DNA from: Gimesia sp.
Lineage (GTDB): Bacteria > Planctomycetota > Planctomycetia > Planctomycetales > Planctomycetaceae
Assembly: GCF_040219335.1 (NCBI RefSeq)
Contig: NZ_JAVJSQ010000019.1
Location: 62,001 to 126,000 of the forward strand
Direction of reading: 5' to 3'
DNA: 64,000 nucleotides
Position numbers and translations under genes: made by a program. Below, piece by piece: positions 38,455-47,568 of the stretch (the first letter of the stretch is position 1; every line of letters begins with the position of its first letter). The notes beneath the pieces are model-generated. The model did no database searches. It saw only the letters and a list, made by a program, of their open reading frames with translations, and was not told where the DNA came from.

Positions 38455-39237
38455 TTATAAGGTGTGTGGAGGCAGATAGATTGTGAATTCAGTTTCGTGC
38501 TGTAATAGAACACTGTGAATGGCTGGTTCTGCACCTTTCGCGACCAACCCCAGTTCTTCGAGAAGTATGAAGCGCGCAGAGGTGATCCTGCCGACGGTTG
38601 TCTGCAGCCGGTCATGCCAGATCTGGTAAGTGCCCAGTCGTCCGTCGCGGCGATAATAAAAACCTTTCCGGGGGTGGGTTAAGACAACCAGTCCTGTTTC
38701 CAGGTCATCAAAGCCTGCCAGTTCGGTGGGGGGCTGGCCGGTATCCTGAAGTTCGACTTCCGCGTCGGCCCAACTGTCAGTTGTCTGCATGCGATAGCGA
38801 GTATAACGGCGTGCTGTCTCGTCGTAGTTACAGTCAAAATGGATCCTGGCGCGGTGCCAGGGAAGTTTCCATAGATGTCGGGGGATGGAAACGGTCCAGG
38901 AGTCCAGAGACGTTCCGATGAACCAGGCAACGTGTTCGCCGGTTTGGGTGTCGGTGACGTAAACACGATAGTTCGTCTGGCCGAAACGCCATCTGATCCA
39001 GGGAAAGCGGACGAAGCGGAAGTCCTGATCCATGAAGGGCACGACTGAGAGCAGTGCCCTCTCCTGCCCATCGACTTCCACCAGGTCGAGTTGGAAGCGG
39101 GGATGGATCAACGGACGAAGTAATGCCGGATCGATCAGACAGGTGATGATGGCGAAGTGCGCGAGCGTGGTTTCGACATCAATACCACGAGCAGGCTGGC
39201 GTGCGAGGAGTTCATCGTTGAAGGTGAGTTTGTCCAT
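38455..39237 (-). CDS. DUF2071 (YqjF-like) protein
   Basis: 260 residues of the DUF2071/YqjF type: LIHPRFQLDLVEVDGQERALLSVVPF near the start, FGQTNYRVYVTD, GIDVETTLAH, and the later RMQTTDSWADAEVELQ. The family has a beta-rich fold and no established activity, although a role in small-molecule binding is often suggested. ATG at 39237. Confidence 0.75.
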   Translation of the reverse strand: MDKLTFNDELLARQPARGIDVETTLAHFAIITCLIDPALLRPLIHPRFQLDLVEVDGQERALLSVVPFMDQDFRFVRFPWIRWRFGQTNYRVYVTDTQTGEHVAWFIGTSLDSWTVSIPRHLWKLPWHRARIHFDCNYDETARRYTRYRMQTTDSWADAEVELQDTGQPPTELAGFDDLETGLVVLTHPRKGFYYRRDGRLGTYQIWHDRLQTTVGRITSARFILLEELGLVAKGAEPAIHSVLLQHETEFTIYLPPHTL

Positions 39238-39339
39238 CGGAAAAGTCTGAAGACAAGGGGTGTGATGTAGCCGGGTCCGGGTATTGTGTGATCTTTACGG
39301 TTGCGAAATTGATGCCGGTTGGTACCTGTGGGGGGTATG

Positions 39340-39549
39340 TCACTCTCCCTTATCTTGCTCTGCATTTGATTTTGATTTGGGGAGATTCAGAAACAGCAGG
39401 AGCATCAGTCCCACGGCCAGGGTACCTACGCGGAACAGGAGTTGGGTCGTGTTACTGGAGGGACCTTTCATGAACAGGTAGCCGCTCATGAAAATCATCA
39501 TCAGGGGAATAAAGAGGCGATAGTTAACGGGCTGCTGAGGATCGCTCAT
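39340..39549 (-). CDS. Small two-helix membrane protein
   Basis: 69 residues from ATG 39549, with two hydrophobic helices (RLFIPLMMIFMSGYLF and LLFRVGTLAVGLMLLLFLNL) joined by a short polar loop. The C-terminus is charged. No family recognised. The longer frame to 39627 is not supported by a start signal. Confidence 0.5.
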   Translation of the reverse strand: MSDPQQPVNYRLFIPLMMIFMSGYLFMKGPSSNTTQLLFRVGTLAVGLMLLLFLNLPKSKSNAEQDKGE

Positions 39550-40119
39550 GACTGGTCCTGAGAATAGATGACGGGATTCAGAAAGGACAATGAATGTTAT
39601 TCTGGTCGTAGAATGTTCAGTTGTCAACAGGCTTGCCTTGAGTGCGTAATTCTTAAGTTGTCAGATATCATCGCGTCGATTCCCTGGGTTGCTCGTACTT
39701 GGTGAAAAATCGGAATCAAATAAGTGATCACTGCGTAAGTATGTCGCGGTGTGGCTTTATTGATTCCAAAACTCGAGATCTATCTAAGAGGTAGTCGTTA
39801 CTCAGGCTATCATGACAGTCTCAATGTGTCCTCTGTTTGATTTGTCTGTTTAAGCGGCATTTTGAGTGAATGCGAAAACGTACTCGGAATCGATGTGGTG
39901 ACTCGATGCTAATACCGATCCTGTATTGACAATCTGATTCTGAGACATAAACTCCAGTCGCGGTAAGTGTATCGGAACGGATTCCCTTCAAGCTCACTGA
40001 TAGCGAGAAAGCCGACAAGACGTCGCCGCTTACCTCGCTCGTCACAGGTCAGTGATCCGAAGAAACGATACGGAGTCGAAACCAGAAGGTTCGATTTCGA
40101 TCAGGAAAGGAACCCAAGA
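39550..40119. other. Intergenic region and long 5' leader of the csrA fusion gene
   Basis: A stretch of about 570 bases without a supported gene. The last 160 bases form the probable leader of the CsrA fusion gene, with five GGA triplets at 39974, 39979, 40072, 40104 and 40109, two in the ribosome binding site. GGA is the core of CsrA binding sites. Confidence 0.4.
39926..39953 (+). promoter_or_regulatory. Candidate sigma-70-type promoter of the csrA fusion gene
   Basis: TTGACA (39926-39931), a 16-base spacer and TAAACT (39948-39953). The -35 element is a perfect consensus match and the -10 is fair. Transcription from here would give a leader of about 160 bases before ATG 40120. Confidence 0.4.
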
Positions 40120-40875
40120 ATGCTCGTACTATCGAGACGTCCCGATCAGAAGATCGTGTTTCCCTCCATCGGTGTCACGATCAATGTGCTCAAGGTCCGA
40201 GGCGGAGTTGCCAAAATCGGCATTGATGCCCCGCGTGAACTGGAGATCTTGCGAGAAGAAGTCGCTACAAATCAAGGAAGCGCGACCTCGTCTGCTGACC
40301 GACCTTCCATGCTTGTCAATAAAAGTCAGCATGATCTGCGAAACCGGTTGAACACGGCGCGGCTGGCAGTCTATCTGGCCCAGTTACAGATTCATCAGGG
40401 TGATAACGCTGAGGCGGCTAAAACACTGGAAACCGTGGTGGAAGGCTTTAAAGAAGCCGAGAAAATCATGGCGGCGCAACGCTCACCCCAGAAATTGCGT
40501 GCCCTGCTGGTAGATGATGATCGCAACGAACGCGAGCTATTAGCGTCCTGTCTGAAATCGTTTGGCTATGATGTTGAGACCGCCGGCGATGGCGTTGAGG
40601 CACTCGAATACCTGCAGGAACACCAACTGCCGGATGTGGTTTTGCTGGATATGGCGATGCCTGTCTGCGATGGTCCCCTGGCGGTACGTCACATCCGCGA
40701 AACTCCCTGGATGCGAAACCTGAAAGTATTCGGCGTCAGTGGCGCTGATCCTCGTGAAGCCGGCGTAGCCATCGGTCCCGAAGGTGTGGATGGCTGGTTC
40801 AAGAAGCCGCTGGATCCCGCACGCATGATCGGGCAGATTCGCCAGGAAACGTTTGGTTCCATCACCACTGTTTAA
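40120..40875 (+). CDS. CsrA domain fused to an H-box (DHp-like) segment and a receiver domain
   Basis: 251 residues from ATG 40120 with AGGAAAGGA about 9 bases upstream. Residues 1-50 are CsrA: MLVLSRRPDQKI, IGVTINVLKVRGG, IGIDAPRELEILREEV. The RNA-contact residues L4, R6 and R45 (equivalent to R44) are kept. Residues about 65-120 (SQHDLRNRLNTARLAVYLAQ) resemble the H-box helix of a histidine kinase DHp domain, with His71, but no ATPase domain follows. Residues about 125-250 are a receiver: LLVDDDRNE, phospho-Asp in LLDMAMPVCDG, GVSG, and FKKPLDP. CsrA normally is a separate translational regulator of about 60 residues. Here binding of mRNA could be controlled by phosphorylation (inference). 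Its stop overlaps the convergent hybrid kinase by 4 bases. Confidence 0.88.
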   Translation: MLVLSRRPDQKIVFPSIGVTINVLKVRGGVAKIGIDAPRELEILREEVATNQGSATSSADRPSMLVNKSQHDLRNRLNTARLAVYLAQLQIHQGDNAEAAKTLETVVEGFKEAEKIMAAQRSPQKLRALLVDDDRNERELLASCLKSFGYDVETAGDGVEALEYLQEHQLPDVVLLDMAMPVCDGPLAVRHIRETPWMRNLKVFGVSGADPREAGVAIGPEGVDGWFKKPLDPARMIGQIRQETFGSITTV

Positions 40876-43800
40876 TCGTCCGATTGCTTCAGTAAGGACA
40901 ACAGTCGGTCCAGATCCAGTGGTTTGACCAGGTACTCATCGAACCCCGCCTCTTTTGCACGCTCGATGTCTTCGGGTTGACCATAGCCCGTCAGCGCGAT
41001 CAGAAACAGGTCGCTTCCCTGTTCGGATCGTAGGGTGCGGGCAACTTCATTACCGTTGAGTTCGGGGAGACCCAGGTCGATCACCGCTGCATCGGGATCG
41101 GTATTTCGAATGAGCTGGAGACCTGTTTTACCGTTCTCCGCGGTACTCACGTCGAAACCTTCCATACTCAGCAAGGCATTCAGCATTTCGCGGTTATCCT
41201 GCTGGTCTTCGATGACGACGACACTGCGGATCTGCTTCCGTGCCTGTTTATGATGAGAGTGGTTGGGGGCTTTGCCATTCCCTTCTGAAGCTTTGGGTTT
41301 GCCGTTGCCTCCATTGGATGATGCATCAATCTGGCTGAGATCCTGTTGCTCCAGCAATGGCAGGCGAATCGAGAAGACACTGCCCCGATTGATGCCTTTG
41401 CTTTTGACCTGGATGTCACCATCGTGCCCATCGATGATGAATTTGACCAGGGAGAGGCCGACGCCCATGCCGCCATCCTGATCGTCATGAGTACGATGCG
41501 ACTGGACGAACGGTTCAAAGATGGTTTCCATCATCTCGGTCGAGATCCCTTTACCGTTATCTTTTAATTCCAGAACGGCGCCGTCCGGCTCCCTGCGGAC
41601 ATTCATCCGAATGACATCGCCCCGAAATGAGTATTTAACTGCATTGTCGAGTAAATTCACGACGACCTGCCTTAAGCGGTCTTCATCCCCATAGAGGTTC
41701 AGCGGATCGTCTGTGATATTCAGTTCCAGTTCCTGGTCCTGCTGCTTGATGGAAGGCAGCATTGAATCGATGGCTTCCTGCAGGGGATCATGCAGATCAA
41801 ATTTCTTCTTGCGGAGTTCCAGTTTGTCCTGGGTCATGCGCGAAATATTCAGCAGGTCATCCAGCAGGCGTGCCATGTGAGCGGCCTGTCTCTGGATGAC
41901 GGTAACCGCTTTCTGCGATTCTTCAGTTTCGCTGATGCGGTTGTTCAATAATCGAGACGCACTGAAGACGGCACTGATGGGGTTGCGCAGTTCGTGGGAC
42001 AGCATGGCCAGGAACTGCTCGCGATTTTTGACAGCCGCGGCCAGTGAGTCCTGTGTCCGTTTCAGAGTATTAATGTCGATGAGAGTCAGTACAACGCCCT
42101 TCAGATCCCGCTTAGAGCGGTAAGGCAGGACGCGGAGATACATCCAGCGTCCCTCATCATCCTGGACTTCTTCTTCGATCGCTTCTCCTGTATGCAATAC
42201 ATTTCGAATCTCTTTGATTAAACCGGGGCGGTCAATGTGATGGGCGAAGCTGTCGATGCAGCGGCCCATGTCGTGCGACATCAGTTTGAAAATGGGCCCA
42301 ATCTGAGGCGTAAATTTCCGAATGCAGAGGTTTTCGTCCAGGAAGACGGTCGCGACATCGGTACTTTCCATCAGACTGTCCAGGTCGGAGGTCATATCCG
42401 TCAGGTCATTGATCTTGTTCTGATACTCAGCATTAACGGTATAGAGTTCTTCGTTGACCGAATGGAGCTCTTCGTTTGTGCTCTGTAACTCTTCGTTCGA
42501 GGCAATCAATTCTTCGTTCGCTGCCTGCAGCTCTTCGTTGGATGTCTCCAGCTCTTCGACAGTGGCCTGCAGGCTTTCCTTGGTGTGCTGCAGTTCGGTT
42601 TCCAGAGTCTTGATGCGTTCCCGGGCGATGCGCTCTGAACTGAAATCTTTCATATGAGTGTCTGTTTTGCGGCCGGTATCCGAATTTCCTTCACTCATCG
42701 GTTCAAACATGATCAACAGCTGCTGCTGCGAGGCGTGTTTGTTTTCGACAGGCTCGATGGAGACACGATACAGGCCCTCTGCATTTCCGGAGTCGACGCG
42801 CATACCGCTATAACAGACGGGGACCTGATCTTTGCTGATGCTCTGCATGGCTGCCAGCAGCGCCGTACGGAGATCGTCTGTGAACAGATCGAGCGCATCT
42901 TTACTCGGACGGCCTTTGCGGATCTTCATGAATTTCTCCGCGTCGCCGAATACGTGCAGCAGTTCGCGTGATTCGTCAATCAGGACGGCAGCCGGCATAT
43001 GATGCGCGAGGACCCAGTCGTAGGCGCCCAGCAGGCTGATATCCATCAGTTCGCGTTTCTTGGTGGCGGGCTGCCTGGTTTCTTCAACTTTTGTCGAGGT
43101 CAGGCTGGTATGGGTCAACGGGCCCCGGATATCCGCGGGCAGACGGATATCACGGCGTTTGTGGTATAGCTTCCAGTGTCCATCAATCACTTCGAATTCA
43201 TCCGCCAGTTCCCCGGGGGATTCACTGGGTCCCAGCATGAGAATACCGTTGGCTTTGAGGCCAAAATGGAACAGGGACAGAGCCCGTTTCTGCGCCCGGT
43301 TCTGGAAGTAGATCAGCAGGTTGCGGCAGGATATGAGATCCAGCTTCGTAAAGGGAGCATCTTTTAACACGTTATGGGGCGCGAAGACGATCATTTTACG
43401 CAGGTCCGGATCGACAGAGTAACCCTTCTGTGTTTTATTGAAGTAGCGTTTCAGACGTCTGTCGGAAACTTCCTTGAAGGCGTCTTCTTCATAGTTACCC
43501 GCACTGGCAAACTCGAGTGAGGCTTTATGTGCATCGGTGGCAAAGATCTTGATGTTGATGGGGCGGTTGCGTTCTTCGAGCTGTTCATGAAATAGAATCG
43601 CGATGGAATAAGCTTCCTCCCCGGTTGCGCAGGCTGCGATCCAGATGCGGATTTCTTCTTCAGGGGGGATGCTGTCAAGCAGATTGGGAATGATCTTCTT
43701 TTCCAGAATCGAGAACGCTTCCGGATCGCGGAAGAAACGGGTGACGCCGATCAGCAGGTCCATGTAAAGCGAATTCAGTTCCTGGGAATTCTCCCGCAGC

Positions 43801-44615
43801 TGTTCTGCATAGTCATTAATCGAATCGACCTGCTGCATCAGTAGACGACGCTGGATTCTCCGGCCGACGGTGCTGGACTTGTAATGGGAAAAATCGATGC
43901 CGTATTCCTGGTTCAGGAGCCCGAAGATCAGTTCGACTCCTTCGTCCAGCGGCTTTTCCTCAACCTGATTGGAAGTCAGGGAGTTACTGTGAAAGGTGAT
44001 ATGCTTCTCAATGGCACCGGCTATTTCTCGCGGTTTCAGGACCAGATCCACCAGTCCCGTTTCTCGTGCCGACTGGGGCATTCCATCAAATTTTGCGGTT
44101 TCATTACTCTCACAGATTACAAGTCCGCCTGCGTCGTGAACGTCACGAATGCCACGCGAACCATCACTGCCACTGCCCGAGAGCACGACCGCGATCGACC
44201 GGGAGCCTGCTTCTTGAGCCAGTGAGCGGAAAAAATAATCAATGGGCAGCGTCAGGGTTTCTTTGGGATCTTTATCTCGCAGACGAAAGCGTCCATCGGA
44301 GAGGATCGCCTCTTTCTTAGGAGGGATCAGAAAAATCCGATTGGGAGAGATCGGCAGTCCATCTTCCGACTGTTGGATGGGGATATCAGTCCGTCGCGCC
44401 AGGAGCTCATCCATGACGCTTTTGAAATCGGGGGACAGGTGCTGCACCACGACAAATGCGATGCCGCTGTCGACGGGAACCTTGGCGAACAGCTCTTCCA
44501 GGGATTCCAGTCCACCTGCTGACGCACCGACGCCGACGATCGGAAAACTGCTCGGTTCATCGTCCTCATCTGAATTACGATTGGTTTCACCCAGCTTAGC
44601 CTTATCGCTGTTCAT
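40872..44615 (-). CDS. CheB-CheR-PAS-histidine kinase-receiver hybrid
   Basis: About 1247 residues. The N-terminal CheB methylesterase domain (about 25-200) has [13 protein letters not shown] and [13 protein letters not shown]. The CheR methyltransferase domain (about 215-480) has [24 protein letters not shown] and [12 protein letters not shown] long heptad-rich coiled coil (about 645-720, repeated NEEL) precedes PAS, HisKA ([13 protein letters not shown]), HATPase ([19 protein letters not shown]) and a receiver ([21 protein letters not shown]). Such fusions are cytoplasmic sensors that may use reversible methylation. ATG 44615 with AAGGA upstream is preferred to the frame start at 44648. It is convergent with the CsrA fusion gene, and the two stop codons overlap at TTAA. 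Confidence 0.9.
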   Translation of the reverse strand: MNSDKAKLGETNRNSDEDDEPSSFPIVGVGASAGGLESLEELFAKVPVDSGIAFVVVQHLSPDFKSVMDELLARRTDIPIQQSEDGLPISPNRIFLIPPKKEAILSDGRFRLRDKDPKETLTLPIDYFFRSLAQEAGSRSIAVVLSGSGSDGSRGIRDVHDAGGLVICESNETAKFDGMPQSARETGLVDLVLKPREIAGAIEKHITFHSNSLTSNQVEEKPLDEGVELIFGLLNQEYGIDFSHYKSSTVGRRIQRRLLMQQVDSINDYAEQLRENSQELNSLYMDLLIGVTRFFRDPEAFSILEKKIIPNLLDSIPPEEEIRIWIAACATGEEAYSIAILFHEQLEERNRPINIKIFATDAHKASLEFASAGNYEEDAFKEVSDRRLKRYFNKTQKGYSVDPDLRKMIVFAPHNVLKDAPFTKLDLISCRNLLIYFQNRAQKRALSLFHFGLKANGILMLGPSESPGELADEFEVIDGHWKLYHKRRDIRLPADIRGPLTHTSLTSTKVEETRQPATKKRELMDISLLGAYDWVLAHHMPAAVLIDESRELLHVFGDAEKFMKIRKGRPSKDALDLFTDDLRTALLAAMQSISKDQVPVCYSGMRVDSGNAEGLYRVSIEPVENKHASQQQLLIMFEPMSEGNSDTGRKTDTHMKDFSSERIARERIKTLETELQHTKESLQATVEELETSNEELQAANEELIASNEELQSTNEELHSVNEELYTVNAEYQNKINDLTDMTSDLDSLMESTDVATVFLDENLCIRKFTPQIGPIFKLMSHDMGRCIDSFAHHIDRPGLIKEIRNVLHTGEAIEEEVQDDEGRWMYLRVLPYRSKRDLKGVVLTLIDINTLKRTQDSLAAAVKNREQFLAMLSHELRNPISAVFSASRLLNNRISETEESQKAVTVIQRQAAHMARLLDDLLNISRMTQDKLELRKKKFDLHDPLQEAIDSMLPSIKQQDQELELNITDDPLNLYGDEDRLRQVVVNLLDNAVKYSFRGDVIRMNVRREPDGAVLELKDNGKGISTEMMETIFEPFVQSHRTHDDQDGGMGVGLSLVKFIIDGHDGDIQVKSKGINRGSVFSIRLPLLEQQDLSQIDASSNGGNGKPKASEGNGKAPNHSHHKQARKQIRSVVVIEDQQDNREMLNALLSMEGFDVSTAENGKTGLQLIRNTDPDAAVIDLGLPELNGNEVARTLRSEQGSDLFLIALTGYGQPEDIERAKEAGFDEYLVKPLDLDRLLSLLKQSDD

Positions 44616-44892
44616 CGTTGAATGTCCTTTTCTCAGATTGCGCTGCATCAGCCTGCGATCATTTTGACGCGCTTACAAACTTCTCTGTTTGCCACTCCCA
44701 AAAGCGAACGGCATGCCAGTCATGATCACAGAGTGTCGTTCGTGTCGTAAGTGACTGCTGAGTAATGATATGCGATGAAAGGTGATAGGCAGTAAACCAG
44801 CAAAAGAGGCAATGAAATGGCTGCCAATCGATCAGTACGGCGGCTGATAATACGGCTTTGTGTAGCCTGTTCATCAGAATGTGCAGTCCTGA

Positions 44893-45402
44893 TTAAGACC
44901 GCGGATCCCGCAGGAAGAGCCAGAGGAAAATCGAGAACAGGCCGAGCAGCCCCAGGCCGAGATGCAGGGATGCGACACTGATCGAACCTGCGAGCGCATT
45001 GCCGGTGGTGAGTGGCCAGAAGGGATGCATGTCGGCGTGCATCAGGCTGTCGAGGAAGACATGAGAGACTCCGCCGATCAAACCGGCGATGAGAGACTGT
45101 AGCAGCAGCCGTGTCCGGGATGTTTGCGCGAGACGCTGTTTCCAGCGTGAGGTTGGGGGCATGAGTCGGGCCAGAAAAAGTATGAGTCCCCACATCAGCA
45201 GACCAGCCACGAGTCCTGCGGCGCTGCCTCCCAGGTAGGTATGCAGACTGCGGTGGAGAGGCAGCTCATTGCGGCTCATATAGTAGAGCACTTCCACATC
45301 AATCAGCACGTTGGCCGCCATAAAGGAGGTCAGCCAGAATGAACGGGGACCGCAGACTTTGGTGAGCAGGCCGGGACTGAAATGAAACGGGGTGAGCGGA
45401 AT
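44893..45402 (-). CDS. Membrane protein of the metal-dependent-hydrolase-like (DUF457/YdjM-type) group; ATT start
   Basis: 169 residues with three or four transmembrane helices. The first codons after the start read PLTPFHFSPGLLTKV, the usual N-terminus of this group, and VSHVFLDSLMHADMHPFWP has the conserved His/Asp set. Only an ATT at 45402 begins this frame, 6 bases after a strong GGAGGA (complement); no ATG/GTG/TTG lies between it and the upstream stop. An ATG at 45321 would delete the conserved N-terminus. So ATT is the best-supported start. The function is unproven. Confidence 0.72.
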   Translation of the reverse strand: MPLTPFHFSPGLLTKVCGPRSFWLTSFMAANVLIDVEVLYYMSRNELPLHRSLHTYLGGSAAGLVAGLLMWGLILFLARLMPPTSRWKQRLAQTSRTRLLLQSLIAGLIGGVSHVFLDSLMHADMHPFWPLTTGNALAGSISVASLHLGLGLLGLFSIFLWLFLRDPRS

Positions 45403-45590
45403 GAGTGATCCTCCATGCTGAAATATTTCTGGCCGGAATCATAGTCGGATGAGCGCGAATCTGTCTATCGCTGTTTGGACGTGTCTGAGGGATGTGGACT
45501 GGAAATAATTCTTGAATGCCGGTTTGCACGGACTATGATGGAGAATGTAAGACTGTGCCCAAATGAATCGGCGACGCTGCAAGAGACAGG

Positions 45591-46187
45591 CTATTGGCCT
45601 GGTACCCCCTGCTGCGGAGGTGGGGTACGCAACTGGCTGGGGTCGGGCTCGACTGTGACCAGCAGGAAGTTGTACCACACATTATCTTCCGGCTCGCCTC
45701 TGGTAATTCGCTGATAACACCAGCGCATGGGATTGATCACCGGCTGTCCGGCCTCCTCAGTGAGTTGAAGTGTGACCGCTTCTGTTTCGGGATCAAATTT
45801 CCATTCACTCGGCTTGACTGTTTTAATCACCTCACCAATATAGGCTCCCCAGAGATAGCTCCGCGCAGACGGCGTGATCGAGCGGTCCGCGTTTGGATCC
45901 TGAAGATAGCGTTCCCGCGATTTGGCCAGAATCTGTTCTACCTTCTCAACAGATTCCGGAGAGTAATCCAGGTCGACCTGAAATACGTCTTGCGCTAACC
46001 GGACTGCCCGTTCTGCCTCTTGTTCCATATGACCGGAAGCTCCCAGCCGATCGATTTCCGGCAGACTGACATAGTAATGGCTCAACTGCACGCAGCCGGC
46101 GACTCCCAGAATAATGAGCAGGATGATTACATAAATTCTGAGATTACTTTTGGGAGAACTGGTCGTTTCGGGGGCTGTTTCGTTCAT
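45591..46187 (-). CDS. Single-pass membrane-anchored protein, unknown
   Basis: 198 residues with one N-terminal anchor helix (IYVIILLIILGVAGCVQL) and an external mixed domain of about 150 residues (VRLAQDVFQVDLDY, SYLWGAYIGEVIKTVKP). The C-terminus is Pro/Gln-rich. The cysteine at the end of the helix could be a lipobox (LGVAGC). No family recognised. Confidence 0.55.
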   Translation of the reverse strand: MNETAPETTSSPKSNLRIYVIILLIILGVAGCVQLSHYYVSLPEIDRLGASGHMEQEAERAVRLAQDVFQVDLDYSPESVEKVEQILAKSRERYLQDPNADRSITPSARSYLWGAYIGEVIKTVKPSEWKFDPETEAVTLQLTEEAGQPVINPMRWCYQRITRGEPEDNVWYNFLLVTVEPDPSQLRTPPPQQGVPGQ

Positions 46188-46348
46188 GAGTTCGCTTGAT
46201 CTGCAGAGGGAAGGATTCGCACTGGGGCTTATTTTACGCTACACAGCAGGCAGGGAGAATATCGACAGGTCGAAATAGAGCAGATGTTGAAAGATCCGCT
46301 GCAGCGAACAGCAATTGACAGGCTCCCCTGCTCTTTTAAGATAGCGGG

Positions 46349-46822
46349 ATGGCTGTATTCGCAAACATCATCTTTCTGTTGATCTTATTCACGATCGGAT
46401 TTGCAATCATTGCGCTGATTTTGATGGGGGCGTTATATCTGTTGCATGTTCGCCATAAATGGCGGTGGCTGCTGGGGGCGTTTGTGATTTACTGCAGTGC
46501 CCTGGGAATCTGGCACTACGCGTTATCACGTCCAGCCGCCGTCTTTGAACGGCAGTTTGGCTTTGCCCCACCAGCTGATGTCCGCGAGTTGCAGTCTTCT
46601 ACATGGATCCTGGGGGATGCGGGACATATCCGGCTGTCGTTTAATGGGAGCCGTGAGACGGTGCAGCAGATTCTGAAACGTGGTCTCCAGCGGCAGGAGG
46701 ATATGGGATTTCTGGAACGTTATCATCGCGAGTTTTCAGAATACTTCGTGCACGAACGGGAAGAGCTGACCTACAACAGTGAAACGGGACATGTGGAATT
46801 TACCTGGCAGGGCATTGATTAA
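46349..46822 (+). CDS. Membrane protein with two N-terminal helices, unknown
   Basis: 157 residues. Two helices (about 5-34 and 40-60) anchor a soluble C-terminal domain (FERQFGFAPPADVRELQSS, HIRLSFNGSRETVQQILKRG). The domain resembles small lipid- or envelope-associated modules of planctomycetes but I cannot name a family. It is convergent with the glycan operon. Confidence 0.55.
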   Translation: MAVFANIIFLLILFTIGFAIIALILMGALYLLHVRHKWRWLLGAFVIYCSALGIWHYALSRPAAVFERQFGFAPPADVRELQSSTWILGDAGHIRLSFNGSRETVQQILKRGLQRQEDMGFLERYHREFSEYFVHEREELTYNSETGHVEFTWQGID

Positions 46823-46836
46823 AAAGTAAGTTTCAA

Positions 46837-47568
46837 TCAGCGTTGTTTTTTCCTGCCGAACCAGCGACCGATGAGGGCGTAGCGATACCAGCGGAAGTAT
46901 TTGGGAAGCCAGCGGAAGAGCTGGAAGCGGGATTCGCCGGCGTCGCGGTCTTTCCAGGTGGTGGGAATCTCGCCGATCTGTTCGCCGCGGACAAAGGCCT
47001 TGGCGGTCAACTCCAGGGCGATTTCGAAGCCCTGCTCGCTTTCGATCTGCAGTTCATTGACCAGGGCGGCGTCATACAGACGGAAATTATTGGTCGCGTC
47101 GTGGGTGGGGAAGCCGACCAGGTAATAGAGGGAGAGCCCTGCCAGGCGGCTGAGCGTGCGTTTGAGCAGCGGACCGCCGAGTTGTTTGCCCCCCTGCATA
47201 TAACGTGAGGCGCAGACGATGCGATAGCCAGAATGATAAAGCTCGAGCATGGGGGCGACATCGTTCAGGTCGTCGGAGAGGTCGGCCATGATGACCAGGG
47301 CCGGTCCGTTGTCTGCTGCCTGGAAGCCCGCCCGGATCGCATTCGCGGGTCCCCTGCCCAGTTCGTTTTTGACCAGTGAGAGATAGGGACGCGTGGTCGC
47401 CAGTTCGCGGGCCACCGGAACCGTGGTGTCTTCGTCAAAGTCGTAGACAACCAAGACGCGGAAAGGTTGCGGCAGCCGCTGGTCGATGGCATCGATCAGG
47501 CGGGGGAAGTTTTCGTCCTCGTTATAGACGGGGACGATGACCGAGAGAGGAGTGGCTGCCTGCTCCAT
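46837..47568 (-). CDS. Family 2 glycosyltransferase (dolichol-phosphate-mannose-synthase-like)
   Basis: 243 residues of GT-A fold: LSVIVPVYNEDENF at the start, VLVVYDFDEDTT, MADLSDD near 95 (DxD-type metal site) and the C-terminal PTTWKDRDAGESRF loop. It lacks C-terminal membrane helices. Members transfer sugars from nucleotide donors to a lipid carrier or polymer. The epimerase stop and this start share one base (47568), so translation is coupled. It is the last gene of a four-gene glycan operon. Confidence 0.85.
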   Translation of the reverse strand: MEQAATPLSVIVPVYNEDENFPRLIDAIDQRLPQPFRVLVVYDFDEDTTVPVARELATTRPYLSLVKNELGRGPANAIRAGFQAADNGPALVIMADLSDDLNDVAPMLELYHSGYRIVCASRYMQGGKQLGGPLLKRTLSRLAGLSLYYLVGFPTHDATNNFRLYDAALVNELQIESEQGFEIALELTAKAFVRGEQIGEIPTTWKDRDAGESRFQLFRWLPKYFRWYRYALIGRWFGRKKQR

